Shown: positions 1 through 9,111 of the stretch, piece after piece
Layout: each line of letters begins with the position of its first letter
Numbering within the stretch: position 1 is the stretch's first letter
NCBI RefSeq assembly: GCF_019343195.1
Contig: NZ_RPHB01000007.1
Span: 308,819-372,818 of the forward strand
Direction of reading: 5' to 3'
Source of the DNA: Arthrospiribacter ruber
GTDB taxonomy: Bacteria; Bacteroidota; Bacteroidia; Cytophagales; Cyclobacteriaceae
DNA length: 64,000 nt
Translations under genes and position numbers: made by a program
Notes under the pieces: generated by a model
What the model saw: only the letters and a program-made list of their open reading frames with translations
Database searches by the model: none
Told to the model about the DNA's origin: nothing

Positions 1-1229
1 TCCCAACCTGCACCCTGAGGAACAGGTCTCCAATTCCATTTTCCATAAATGGAGGAATTAGAAGTCAAATAAGGCCTTTCCTCCATATCTACCTTTAGAT
101 TTTCTGCAAAGTAATCCTGTAATCCTGCAAAATAAGCAGCATCAATCCCATAACTGGAAGGGTCACCCAAAGTAGGATACTCTGCCACCTGATCTCCCTC
201 TTCAGCAAAATACCTGCTATCCAAAGTTCCTATAGTTTTTCCCTGATCTCTCAATAATTCTTTAAGGAATCTATAGCTCAAGATTCTATTGTCAGACCTG
301 AGTATATAATCCTTGTCCAATCCCAAGAAATAATTGATCCTTTCTGCAATTTTTTCCTTCTCGGATAGTTCCAGTAAATTTCCCTTATACAAAGCAGGCA
401 AGTATTCATTATAAGCAAATGCCCTGGCTTCATCCAAAAATTCTTCAAGCGACTTCCCTTGACCTGATTTGCTATGGTACCATGAAGTGGCTGCCATAGT
501 TGGAAAATAAGTAAAGTAAGAGGCAATATTGTCATGCTTGGAAGTCGATCCCTGATAATCCAAAGCTTGAGAAATCAAAATCAACCCGTTTAAAGCCATC
601 GCCTGACCACCCTTCTCCAATGCTGCAGTCACAGCTGCCGCTCTGGTAGTTCCAAAGCTTTCCCCGGCAATGTACTTAGGAGATTGCCAGCGCTTGTTTT
701 GTGTTATCCACATTCTCATAAACTTGGCAATGGAAGCAGCATCTTCGTTAAGTCCCCAAAAATCTTCCTCTTTGCCTTTACCCACAACCTTGCTATAGCC
801 AGTCCCTACAGGGTCTACAAATACCAGATCGGCTACATCCAGAAGTGCCAATTCATTGTGGATAACTTTGTATGGTGCTGCCCCATCATCCTCACGGGCC
901 TCAGAATCCACATCCACAACCCTAGGGCCAAAAACTCCCATGTGCAACCAAATAGAAGCAGAACCCGGTCCTCCATTGAAAACAAATATCACAGGCCTGT
1001 TTCTATCATCTCCTTCTTTTATATATGAAGTAGACCAAATGGAAGCCACTGGCTCATCATCATTTTTCAGATAGGTCTCACCAGCCATGGCCTTGTACCT
1101 GATTTTGGCTCCATTGAAAGTCCCCTCATGGGAAGACTCGAACTTCTTAGGTTCAGGAATATTGGTTTTGCTGTCCTGAGCAAAAGAAGTGTGGGACAAC
1201 AGTATAAGAAAGATCAATAGTTTTTTCAT
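1..1229 (-). CDS. S10 serine carboxypeptidase-like protein, 3' end outside window
   Basis: The reading frame opens with an ATG at 1229 and stays open to the window edge, giving about 409 codons without a stop. A signal peptide (MKKLLIFLILLSHTSFAQ) points to export. The oxyanion-type motif FNGGPGS lies near residue 80 and the nucleophile motif GESFGTTRAA places the catalytic Ser at about residue 191; both are typical of S10 serine carboxypeptidases, which remove C-terminal residues from peptides. The family usually has about 490-500 residues, and its catalytic Asp and His lie in the last quarter, so these are probably beyond position 1 rather than lost. A terminator at 1275-1293 separates it from the upstream gene, so it is probably its own transcript. 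The family call is firm; the substrate is unknown. Confidence 0.88.
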   Translation of the reverse strand, partial: MKKLLIFLILLSHTSFAQDSKTNIPEPKKFESSHEGTFNGAKIRYKAMAGETYLKNDDEPVASIWSTSYIKEGDDRNRPVIFVFNGGPGSASIWLHMGVFGPRVVDVDSEAREDDGAAPYKVIHNELALLDVADLVFVDPVGTGYSKVVGKGKEEDFWGLNEDAASIAKFMRMWITQNKRWQSPKYIAGESFGTTRAAAVTAALEKGGQAMALNGLILISQALDYQGSTSKHDNIASYFTYFPTMAATSWYHSKSGQGKSLEEFLDEARAFAYNEYLPALYKGNLLELSEKEKIAERINYFLGLDKDYILRSDNRILSYRFLKELLRDQGKTIGTLDSRYFAEEGDQVAEYPTLGDPSSYGIDAAYFAGLQDYFAENLKVDMEERPYLTSNSSIYGKWNWRPVPQGAGW

Positions 1230-1274
1230 GTCGAAAATTATGTGTGATAGGCAAGCTAATTTACATATAAAAAC

Positions 1275-1293
1275 CCACAGGTTTACTCTGTGG
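1275..1293 (-). terminator. Intrinsic terminator after the AKR-Rid gene
   Basis: CCACAG and CTGTGG form a 6-bp stem around a 7-nt loop. Read on the minus strand the stem is followed by GTTTTTAT. It lies just after the stop of the gene at 1302-2759 and before the S10 peptidase start. Confidence 0.6.
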
Positions 1294-1301
1294 ATAACTC
1301 C

Positions 1302-2759
1302 TTAATCCAACTCTGCATCCGCCTCTATTTCAACCAAATAACTGGAACCAACCAATCTCGCCTCAACCAAAGTATTGGCGGGTTGTATTCCCGAAAATCT
1401 TTTTCCATGGGCTCTGGCAACAGCCTCCCATTTTTCCAAGTTATCCACAAATATTCTGGTCCTCACTACATCTTCCAGCGTACTGCCTAGTGAAATCAAG
1501 GCTGCCTCTATTTTATCTATGATAAAATGAGTCTGCGCTGCTGCATCATTTCCCCCAATGATCTTACTTCCATGTGTAGCGGTGGTTCCTGAAACAGTAA
1601 TCCTCTTTCCTTTTCGAATAGCCCTGCAGTATCCGGCCATTTCTTCCCAAGGTGTGCCACTGAATACCTGCTGCGTACCATTTGGCTTCAGAACAAGCTC
1701 AAATGGCTTTGGAATTTCCTCCAAATGATGGCTCAAATCACCCGAAGCAGTCAAAAATGGCGGTTTCCGGTATTCGTCTCCGCAATCACCCGGAATTGTG
1801 GATAACTTTTGCTGAGCCTCTTTTATCAGCTGCCTATCTTCTTCACTTAGGTTAAAATCAAAAAGCCTAACAGTATCAGAAATATGCTCACTTTCACCTA
1901 ACCTTGCCCCAATAATTACCCCACCTACATGAGCCTGTTCCATAATAAATTTTGAAGCAACGTTGGCAATACTTACTTGGTGTTTTTTGGCAACAAAATC
2001 CAGGGTCAGCAAAAGTTCCTGAAACCTATTCCAACCCCCAGCTACATCGATAAAACGCTTGTACTTCATCTGTGACCAAGTAGCTCCCGTCTGTGTGGAA
2101 GGCTCTGCTTTACCCAACCACCTGTCTGATAAAAACCCTCCTGCAAGGGTACCAAAAGCCAACACCTTCACGCCATATTGATGGCATACCACTGCCATGT
2201 CCAATGCCGCTCTATTGTCCAAAATGGAATGACAAACCTGATTACTCACTATGGAAACTCCGGAAGCACATGCTATCTGCAAGTGTGCTGCATCGAAGTT
2301 GGTCAGACCTATATTTTTGATCAAGCCTTCTTCTTTCAGTTCCTGCAGCCAAAAAAGCTGGTCCAACCACACTGGGTCAGCATACATCCATGCATGAAAC
2401 TGCATGAGGTCAATACTGTCACATTTCATCCGGCTCAAAGCAAGCTCCACAGCCCTCCGGGTCTCTTCTTTGGAGGATTTACCTGGCTTTGGAACCCACT
2501 TTGTCAACATTTGGGAAGAATTTTCTTTACCGAATTGCTTTAAAAATTCCCCGGCTATCAACTCAGCAGATCCATAGTGATCCGCCATATCAAAAGTGGT
2601 CAAGCCTGATTCTACATAGGGCTTCATGGCTTTAGAGGTAGCTACAGGGTCCAATTGATCCCCATTTCTCTCCATATCTGCTACCTGCCATAGCCCGGTA
2701 AGAACCTTGGAAATCACCAAGCTATCAGATAATCTACTTGTTTTCTGTTTATCCATCAT
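1302..2759 (-). CDS. Fusion of aldo/keto reductase and Rid-family domain
   Basis: Residues about 12-335 are an aldo/keto reductase with the expected tetrad Asp57, Tyr62 (DHYGSAE), Lys87 (LTKW) and His122 (MQFHAW). Residues about 365-485 are a YjgF/Rid domain (RITVSGTTATHG, then VVRTRIFVDN, then PANTLVEARLVG). In canonical RidA the imine-binding Arg sits in PxR; here the aligned residue is Asn462, so enamine/imine hydrolysis of the usual type is doubtful. The length of 485 aa equals the sum of the two families. The start lies 2 bp after the stop of the APC permease, so the two are almost certainly cotranscribed. Inference: the reductase acts on a compound brought in by the permease, with the Rid-like domain binding an intermediate. 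The physiological substrate cannot be told from sequence. Confidence 0.85.
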   Translation of the reverse strand: MMDKQKTSRLSDSLVISKVLTGLWQVADMERNGDQLDPVATSKAMKPYVESGLTTFDMADHYGSAELIAGEFLKQFGKENSSQMLTKWVPKPGKSSKEETRRAVELALSRMKCDSIDLMQFHAWMYADPVWLDQLFWLQELKEEGLIKNIGLTNFDAAHLQIACASGVSIVSNQVCHSILDNRAALDMAVVCHQYGVKVLAFGTLAGGFLSDRWLGKAEPSTQTGATWSQMKYKRFIDVAGGWNRFQELLLTLDFVAKKHQVSIANVASKFIMEQAHVGGVIIGARLGESEHISDTVRLFDFNLSEEDRQLIKEAQQKLSTIPGDCGDEYRKPPFLTASGDLSHHLEEIPKPFELVLKPNGTQQVFSGTPWEEMAGYCRAIRKGKRITVSGTTATHGSKIIGGNDAAAQTHFIIDKIEAALISLGSTLEDVVRTRIFVDNLEKWEAVARAHGKRFSGIQPANTLVEARLVGSSYLVEIEADAELD

Positions 2760-2761
2760 TT

Positions 2762-4231
2762 TTAAGGTAGTATTTTAAAGTGCTTATCCACATCTTTTCC
2801 ACTGTTTTTCAATGCATTATATTGAAAGGCAAATATCAGACTTGCCAGACCCATTACCATCAGCCAAATCGGAGTGGAATGAAAATACCAAGCCTCCACC
2901 TCGGCCTGAAAATCCTTCCAAACATGAACTGCCAGAAAAAACAGCAGAACCAGCACTCCTGTGACACCAATAGCCTTTCTCATCCATTTTTTCTTCACCA
3001 AACTAATTTCCATAGCCAATCCGGGGTTGACCTTGTCAATGCTCAATAAGGTAAAGCACATCAATAAAAAATTGACCATCATGGAGGTCACCATAATATC
3101 AATCCCTAAGAAGAAATCCCCTGCAAAATGACTTCCCAAAATTCCGACACTCGCCATTGCTCCGCTAAGCAATATAGCAGTTGCAGGGGTTTTATTTTCC
3201 GGATGGATCTTGCTGATAAACTTAGGGAAAATACCATCTTCTGACCATGCAAACATAAGCCTGGAAACGGACAGCAACATTGCAGGCAGATCATTGATGA
3301 GTGCAATAGCTGCACCCGCAATAATCAGCACAGTCAACCCTGAAGGCAATAAATACCCCAAAAGGCCTGGCGCTGTAATATCTCTTATCAATGCTTCAGA
3401 AGCAACAAATGACCATGGAACAGCATGATAAACAGCTCCGGAAAATAACATATAATACCCACCTACTATCAATATGGTCAAGCCAATCGCCAAAGGCAAT
3501 GACCTCGATGGATCTTTGGCTTCCCCACCGGCTTGTGCTATGCTGTCAAAACCTATGAAACTGGCGAAAAGTATGGATCCCGCAGAAAAAAATGTAAGCA
3601 AATCAAAATCCCCATGATCAACAAGAGTTGCCTTCACACCTGTCTTTGCCTCATAAGCCATTAGGAAATCTTCCTGCGTCAAGGCGTAGCCGGCGAAAAT
3701 CACCACGCTTCCCAAAATAAACATTACGATCATCAAGGGTACCACAGTTTTTTCATATTGTTTGGCGCCCTGAATGTTTACATATACAAAGACCCACAGC
3801 ATGGTCAAAGCCAAGCCGACTCGTACCCAGCCTGTCTCAAAAACAGCTGCCAATTGTGGATAACCCAAATTGGCTGCTATGTCCCTAAAAAACGGCACCG
3901 TAACATAAGCTACTACGCCAATGACTACAGATAAACCAAACCATTGGGAAAAACTGGCAACAAAACCAAGGTACGGATTGAGTCCCCTACTGGCATAAAC
4001 ATAACTCCCTCCAGCTCTAGGCATGGAAGTAGCCAAAATACTATATGCCATAGCCGCCAACAAAGCCGGAATTGCTGCAAAAGCAAATGCATATAAGACA
4101 TAAGGGCCTATACCTGGCACATTACGCTGAATCATGAAAGGAACCACATTGATGGAGGCTCCCAACATGGAACACACACCGGTGGCCACCAAAGCGGAAA
4201 GCCCCAACTGTCGGCTAAGAGAAGAAGTCAT
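2762..4231 (-). CDS. APC-superfamily amino-acid permease
   Basis: This is a hydrophobic protein of about 489 aa with roughly 12 membrane segments. The N-terminus has the APC signature, with VATGVCSMLGASINVVP in the first helix and later MPRAGGSYVYASRGLNPYLG. An FDSIAQAGGEAKDPSRSLP segment matches the conserved loop of the family. I start it at the ATG at 4231; a GTG at 4267 would add 12 non-hydrophobic residues and looks less likely. It is the first gene of a two-gene unit with the AKR-Rid fusion 2 bp downstream and is divergent from the SNF2 helicase. It probably imports an amino acid or amine by proton or sodium coupling; the substrate is not predictable. Confidence 0.87.
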   Translation of the reverse strand: MTSSLSRQLGLSALVATGVCSMLGASINVVPFMIQRNVPGIGPYVLYAFAFAAIPALLAAMAYSILATSMPRAGGSYVYASRGLNPYLGFVASFSQWFGLSVVIGVVAYVTVPFFRDIAANLGYPQLAAVFETGWVRVGLALTMLWVFVYVNIQGAKQYEKTVVPLMIVMFILGSVVIFAGYALTQEDFLMAYEAKTGVKATLVDHGDFDLLTFFSAGSILFASFIGFDSIAQAGGEAKDPSRSLPLAIGLTILIVGGYYMLFSGAVYHAVPWSFVASEALIRDITAPGLLGYLLPSGLTVLIIAGAAIALINDLPAMLLSVSRLMFAWSEDGIFPKFISKIHPENKTPATAILLSGAMASVGILGSHFAGDFFLGIDIMVTSMMVNFLLMCFTLLSIDKVNPGLAMEISLVKKKWMRKAIGVTGVLVLLFFLAVHVWKDFQAEVEAWYFHSTPIWLMVMGLASLIFAFQYNALKNSGKDVDKHFKILP

Positions 4232-4339
4232 CGAGGAGTAAGATTCAAAACAGCAGTAAAATCCCACTATTATTTATGAATTCAAAACTATCCTGTCCAC
4301 ACCTACAAATTTTCTGATAAATGGATAAAAAGTCTTAAT

Positions 4340-7300
4340 GTGAAGCTCTCTGATATTCAAGTAATTTTTAACAAATACTTGGCTGAAGCACTTCAATTGG
4401 ATACAAGGTTTGAAAAAATAGGATCAATCCATCCTATAACTGCTTTTATTATCAGGATTAATTATGTATTTTTCGAACTAGTTTTATTGGCAAAATTGAA
4501 ATTGATCAACGGTTTTGCTCCGTTGGTTTCCGATTACATCATGAAAGTTTCCTCTGAAAAACCTTTTGAAATCATTTATGCTATTTTCAGTCATGAGTAC
4601 CTAGGGCTCTTATTTGAATCCTTTGTGGTACAATTGGATGAAAAGGGAAGGCTTTCATTTGCCAATCAGAATATTTCCAGCATCAATGCTCCGGAATTTG
4701 CTTCCGGCCTAGATGAAATGGACTACAAACTCATCAAATGGATGGATGACATGCAGCAGGATGCTGTGGTCAAAAAATTCAACACCAAAAAACTCAAGCC
4801 TAAGGAGTACCTAAGGAAGATCTACGATCCCAAAACTGAAAATAAAACCATTCAGGAACTCATCGAAACAAAACTCGAAAACCTGCGAGCAAAAATCCTG
4901 GATAACCTAAAAGGGAAAAGACTTTTTGAAATGGGCAATGACGGCAATCCTATCTGGAAGGAAATAAACATTATGCCCGAAAAAGCCTCAGTGCTTTTCC
5001 ATTTCAGAAGAAACGAAGACAACACCCATTACTTCCCTACCATTAAATACACGGGGGAAAAACTGGAATGGCAATACAAAAATGCCTATCTGATCTGTCA
5101 CGAACCGGCATGGCTTGTCGTAGATAATAGGCTTTATAGTTTTCAAAAAGATGTGGACGGAAAGAAACTGCAACCTTTCCTCAACAAAAAATTCATAGTC
5201 ATTCCCAGGAAAGTCGAGAAGCAGTACTACGAAAAGTTTGTGACCCAATTGGTTTCCTCATTTGATGTCTATGCCAAGGGTTTTGACATAAATGTAGTCA
5301 GAAACCAGCCTGCTGCGGTCCTCAACTTAAGTGATCTCCCCGGAATGCCCAAAACAGATCTATTTGGAAACCAATCTGAAGAAGAAGAGGAGGACAAGAT
5401 TGTCTTTGACCTCAAGTTCCAGTATGGGGAATATGAATTCCGCTCAGAAGAGAAAAAAGACAACAATGTAAAATTGGAGCAGATTGAAGACTATTATGTT
5501 TTTCACAAAGTAATAAGGGACCTGGAGAAGGAAAAAACCTATGGAGATTACCTCAAAGAGCTGGGCCTCCCTGTAAATGCTTCCAAATTTTCCCTGGCCA
5601 AATCCAAAGCATTTGGATGGATCAATAATTTTAAGGAAAACCTCGAGCAAAAAGGCATTCAGATTCGGCAAGCTGACACACTTAAGGGAAAGCGTTACTT
5701 TATAGGACATGCTCATATCTCTGTAGAAGTAAAAGAAAACATAGACTGGTTTGATGTGCATGCTTTGGTCAAGTTTGGGCCTTATGAAATCCCTTTCCAC
5801 AAAATCCGCAAAATGCTCTTGCAGGGAAAATCTGAGTTTGAGCTTCCCAATGGGGAAATAGCGGTAATTCCAAATTCCTGGTTTGTAAACTATTCGGAAA
5901 TGTTTGCTTTTCTGGAAGAACAGGAAAATGTTACCGATCAGGCATTGGTATTGAAGAAACACCATATTGCCCTGGCGCAGGAGCTTCAGGAAAGCAATCT
6001 CCTACAGCTCACGCTCAGCAGAAAACTCCAAAAGCTTAGGGACTTTAGTCAAATTGAAGATTATGACCTTCCGCCTACTTTCAATGGAAAACTCCGTCCA
6101 TATCAGAAAGCAGGTTACAATTGGCTGAGATTTTTGGCCGAATACAAATTTGGAGGTTGTCTGGCTGATGACATGGGCCTTGGAAAAACTGTTCAGACCT
6201 TAGCCCTATTGGCGCACCAAAAAGAAGTCAGTCCTGGCATGACTTCATTGCTCGTCATGCCCACTTCGCTGATTTACAACTGGGAACTCGAAGCCAAGAA
6301 GTTTACTCCCGGTCTGAAAATCATGACCTATACAGGCACTCAGCGAATTAAGGATACGAAGCGATTTGCCAATTATGACCTGGTCCTTACTTCTTATGGG
6401 ATCATCAGAATGGACATAGATATCCTGAAGGAGTTTTATTTCAACTATGTAATCTTAGATGAATCTCAAGCCATCAAAAATCCGGGCAGTATTATTTCAA
6501 AAGCGGTAGGGGAACTGAACTGTAGACAAAAACTAATACTCACCGGTACTCCTGTAGAAAACGGCACAATGGACCTCTGGTCACAAATGAACTTTATCAA
6601 CAAGGGGCTATTGGGCAATCAGAATATGTTCAAGAAACAGTTTCTTTTACCAATAGAAAAACAAAATGACATGGACAAGGCTGCCAAGCTACATGCATTG
6701 ATCAAGCCATTTATTCTGAGGAGACTGAAAACCCAAGTTGCCACTGACTTGCCTGAAAAAGTCATCAATGTGAAATATTCTACCATGACGGCCGATCAGG
6801 AAAAAGCCTATGAAGAGATTAAGGGCTATTATCGGGAAAAAATTGTCAAGGAAATGTCCATTCCTGGTTTAAGAAATCAGCAATTTACTTTGTTGAGAGG
6901 CTTGACCCAATTGAGGCAGATTGCCAATCACCCAAGGTTGACAGATAAAGATTATAGTTCTGATTCCGGAAAACTTGAGGATGTTATCCACATGTTGCAC
7001 GCCACGGCTAGTGAAGGCCACAAGGTACTTATCTTCAGTCAATTTGTAAGGCATCTTGGCATCGTTAGAGAATACCTTGACGAAGAAAAAATGAAATATG
7101 CCTATCTGGATGGTACTACAAAAGACCGGCAAGCACAGGTAAGGTCTTTCCAGGAAGACCCAGAGGTCAAAATATTCCTCATTTCCCTTAAAGCCGGTGG
7201 AGTAGGCCTAAACCTGACTGCTGCGGAGTATGTCTTTTTACTCGACCCTTGGTGGAATCCGGCCGTAGAGGCACAGGCAATTGACAGAGCGCACAGGATA

Positions 7301-7471
7301 GGTCAGGAAAATAAAGTCATCATTTACAAATTCATCACCAGAAATACCGTTGAGGAAAAGATCATGGCCCTTCAGGAAAGAAAAATGGCTCTGGCGGGAG
7401 AGCTTATTTCCACTGAAGAAAGCTTTATGAAGAGTCTCAGTAAGGAGGATATTGAGGCTTTACTGGATTAA
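4340..7471 (+). CDS. SNF2-family DEAD/DEAH helicase (HepA-like)
   Basis: The C-terminal half holds a complete Swi2/Snf2 ATPase: Walker A in DDMGLGKTVQTLAL (about residues 608-620), a DESQ motif II near 705, motif III LTGTPVENGTMDLWS, and motifs V-VI SLKAGGVGLNLTAAE and AIDRAHRIGQ near 945-985. The first about 480 residues have no domain I recognise; I see no SWIM zinc motif. At 1043 aa it has the usual length for bacterial SNF2 proteins, which remodel nucleic acid-protein complexes such as stalled RNA polymerase. The start is a GTG at 4340; upstream ATGs at 4321 and 4339 run straight into stops. The 3' end overlaps the convergent gene at 7468 by 4 bp. No restriction or defence genes adjoin it, so a housekeeping role is more likely than a defence system. 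Confidence 0.9.
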   Translation: MKLSDIQVIFNKYLAEALQLDTRFEKIGSIHPITAFIIRINYVFFELVLLAKLKLINGFAPLVSDYIMKVSSEKPFEIIYAIFSHEYLGLLFESFVVQLDEKGRLSFANQNISSINAPEFASGLDEMDYKLIKWMDDMQQDAVVKKFNTKKLKPKEYLRKIYDPKTENKTIQELIETKLENLRAKILDNLKGKRLFEMGNDGNPIWKEINIMPEKASVLFHFRRNEDNTHYFPTIKYTGEKLEWQYKNAYLICHEPAWLVVDNRLYSFQKDVDGKKLQPFLNKKFIVIPRKVEKQYYEKFVTQLVSSFDVYAKGFDINVVRNQPAAVLNLSDLPGMPKTDLFGNQSEEEEEDKIVFDLKFQYGEYEFRSEEKKDNNVKLEQIEDYYVFHKVIRDLEKEKTYGDYLKELGLPVNASKFSLAKSKAFGWINNFKENLEQKGIQIRQADTLKGKRYFIGHAHISVEVKENIDWFDVHALVKFGPYEIPFHKIRKMLLQGKSEFELPNGEIAVIPNSWFVNYSEMFAFLEEQENVTDQALVLKKHHIALAQELQESNLLQLTLSRKLQKLRDFSQIEDYDLPPTFNGKLRPYQKAGYNWLRFLAEYKFGGCLADDMGLGKTVQTLALLAHQKEVSPGMTSLLVMPTSLIYNWELEAKKFTPGLKIMTYTGTQRIKDTKRFANYDLVLTSYGIIRMDIDILKEFYFNYVILDESQAIKNPGSIISKAVGELNCRQKLILTGTPVENGTMDLWSQMNFINKGLLGNQNMFKKQFLLPIEKQNDMDKAAKLHALIKPFILRRLKTQVATDLPEKVINVKYSTMTADQEKAYEEIKGYYREKIVKEMSIPGLRNQQFTLLRGLTQLRQIANHPRLTDKDYSSDSGKLEDVIHMLHATASEGHKVLIFSQFVRHLGIVREYLDEEKMKYAYLDGTTKDRQAQVRSFQEDPEVKIFLISLKAGGVGLNLTAAEYVFLLDPWWNPAVEAQAIDRAHRIGQENKVIIYKFITRNTVEEKIMALQERKMALAGELISTEESFMKSLSKEDIEALLD

Positions 7472-9111
7472 AATCCTGTTATTTTTATTTCAAAATGGAT
7501 CGTTGATACCTTTTTGTCGTGGGACTTATCCCAAGAATGAACCCGTAATACATAATCTCCCGGCAATTCCGGTGCGGTAAATTTTATCGAAAGCCCCTGA
7601 TCATCCTGTGGCTTTACCAAAGTATCCCAATACAGAATTCTTCTTTTATCAGGCACCTTTCCTGTTGGTATTTCCAATACCCAATCATTGAATTCCCTGA
7701 AAGGCTGCAAGCCACTGTAAGGAATCAAGAGGAGGTCTTTAGGAACAGGGAATCCTCCCAAATCTCCTTTGAAGGAAAACAACTGTATCACTCCATCAAA
7801 TGCTACTCCGTGATTTAAGAATACCTGATTACTTACCCTGATTTCTCTGATATCTTCTGGAGAATGCCGCAACAAAGCGTCTGTATCCAATATTGGAAGT
7901 CCGTCCAGTAAGATCAGAGGATCATTTTGAAATGCCCTTTCGGTAGAAGGATTGATCACTCTCAAAAGGGATTTTCTACCCTGACTTCTGACCAATACCT
8001 CACCTACATATTCCCTGAACACAGTCCAAAGGTCATCAAAGGCATTGTAGTCTCTCAGCAAATATGATTTGGAAGGATTCAAAATCACTATAGAAGGCGA
8101 TATATCAGGAATAGGGTGAAAATAATCCATGAGCTGCTTTCCAATATATACCCGCTTCACAACATCATACATGTCCTCAGTCATAACCATTTGAGGCCAC
8201 TTATCCACAATGGGTTTTGACTTCCAGAAAGGAGTTTCCATATACACTTGACCCAAAGCTTCCTTTTCCTGAGACTGTAAAGTCAAAAAGTCCATGGTAG
8301 ACACCTTTCCCAAGTCAATAGTGACTTCTCCGTTTTTATCCCATTTGGAAGCAAAAAACTTATTGGTTTTTCCGGAAGTATTGACCAAAACAGGCTCCTT
8401 ACTGTCTGCTTTACCTCCCTTCAATTTTATGATCGGACCATAAATTTCAGGGACTATCTCAGTATTTGATACTTCTTGCTCATACCTGATTTGAATATCT
8501 CTCAGGTCTATTTCGGACAAAGCAGACCTGAAGTCAAGTGCTGCTGCTATTGCCAAATTATCCGAACGCATATTCGGTACTTGGATTTCAATAAACTCTC
8601 CAGGTGAAAATACCCGTTTTTCAGCTTGAAAACCACCTCCCTCTTCTTGATAAGTTTCCTGTGCGATTTTTCCGTTCAGATCCCTATCAGGAGCTTGTTC
8701 GGGGTTGATCACTCCCAACCAATGGTGAAAAACTCCGGAACTTTTGAAATTTTGCTTACTAAGCCTGGTATAGGCCCTCAACAGATAATACCCTGTCGGT
8801 AAGATATCAGGCAAATTTATTATAGCCTGTCCCTTTCCGTCCTTCAACTCAAACATAACCTGTAGCACCGCCATACCACTATCATCCAGGACTTCTGCAT
8901 ATGCCACACGCTCAGGACTGGCCTCACCTGATATAGTAGCCTGATAATGAAGTAGCACAAAATCCCCCGAAAGGACTTTTTGAGATGATACAAAACCAGA
9001 GGAATTGATCTCAGGATTAGAAATTCCAAAACAATCGAATTGCGCCTTCAGAAAAAACAGACTGAAAAAAATGAGCATTCTGACTATATGTCCGCTGTTT
9101 GAATTTACCAT
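7468..9111 (-). CDS. Exported MG2-like protein with plug-like domain
   Basis: About 547 aa with a hydrophobic signal segment near residues 12-28. Residues about 40-140 look like an alpha-2-macroglobulin MG2-type beta domain (VLSGDFVLLHYQA, LPTGYYLLRAYTRL). Near residues 395-455 a segment resembling a TonB receptor plug occurs (PLILLDGLPILDTDALL, then EDIREIRVSNQ), but no beta-barrel follows; the protein ends with another beta domain (ELPGDYVLRVHSW). The ATG at 9111 has a clear Shine-Dalgarno (GGGAGGAAAG) that lies inside the end of the DUF4249 gene, which it overlaps by 7 bp; a TTG at 9123 is the alternative. As last gene of the four-gene receptor cluster it probably works in the periplasm or at the outer membrane with the receptor. 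Exact role unknown. Confidence 0.75.
   Translation of the reverse strand: MVNSNSGHIVRMLIFFSLFFLKAQFDCFGISNPEINSSGFVSSQKVLSGDFVLLHYQATISGEASPERVAYAEVLDDSGMAVLQVMFELKDGKGQAIINLPDILPTGYYLLRAYTRLSKQNFKSSGVFHHWLGVINPEQAPDRDLNGKIAQETYQEEGGGFQAEKRVFSPGEFIEIQVPNMRSDNLAIAAALDFRSALSEIDLRDIQIRYEQEVSNTEIVPEIYGPIIKLKGGKADSKEPVLVNTSGKTNKFFASKWDKNGEVTIDLGKVSTMDFLTLQSQEKEALGQVYMETPFWKSKPIVDKWPQMVMTEDMYDVVKRVYIGKQLMDYFHPIPDISPSIVILNPSKSYLLRDYNAFDDLWTVFREYVGEVLVRSQGRKSLLRVINPSTERAFQNDPLILLDGLPILDTDALLRHSPEDIREIRVSNQVFLNHGVAFDGVIQLFSFKGDLGGFPVPKDLLLIPYSGLQPFREFNDWVLEIPTGKVPDKRRILYWDTLVKPQDDQGLSIKFTAPELPGDYVLRVHSWDKSHDKKVSTIHFEIKITGF

Noticed and set aside
5444..5965. A 173-codon minus-strand frame within the SNF2 helicase gene.
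   Set aside because: Composition rich in F, Y and C without domain; lies wholly inside the helicase coding sequence.
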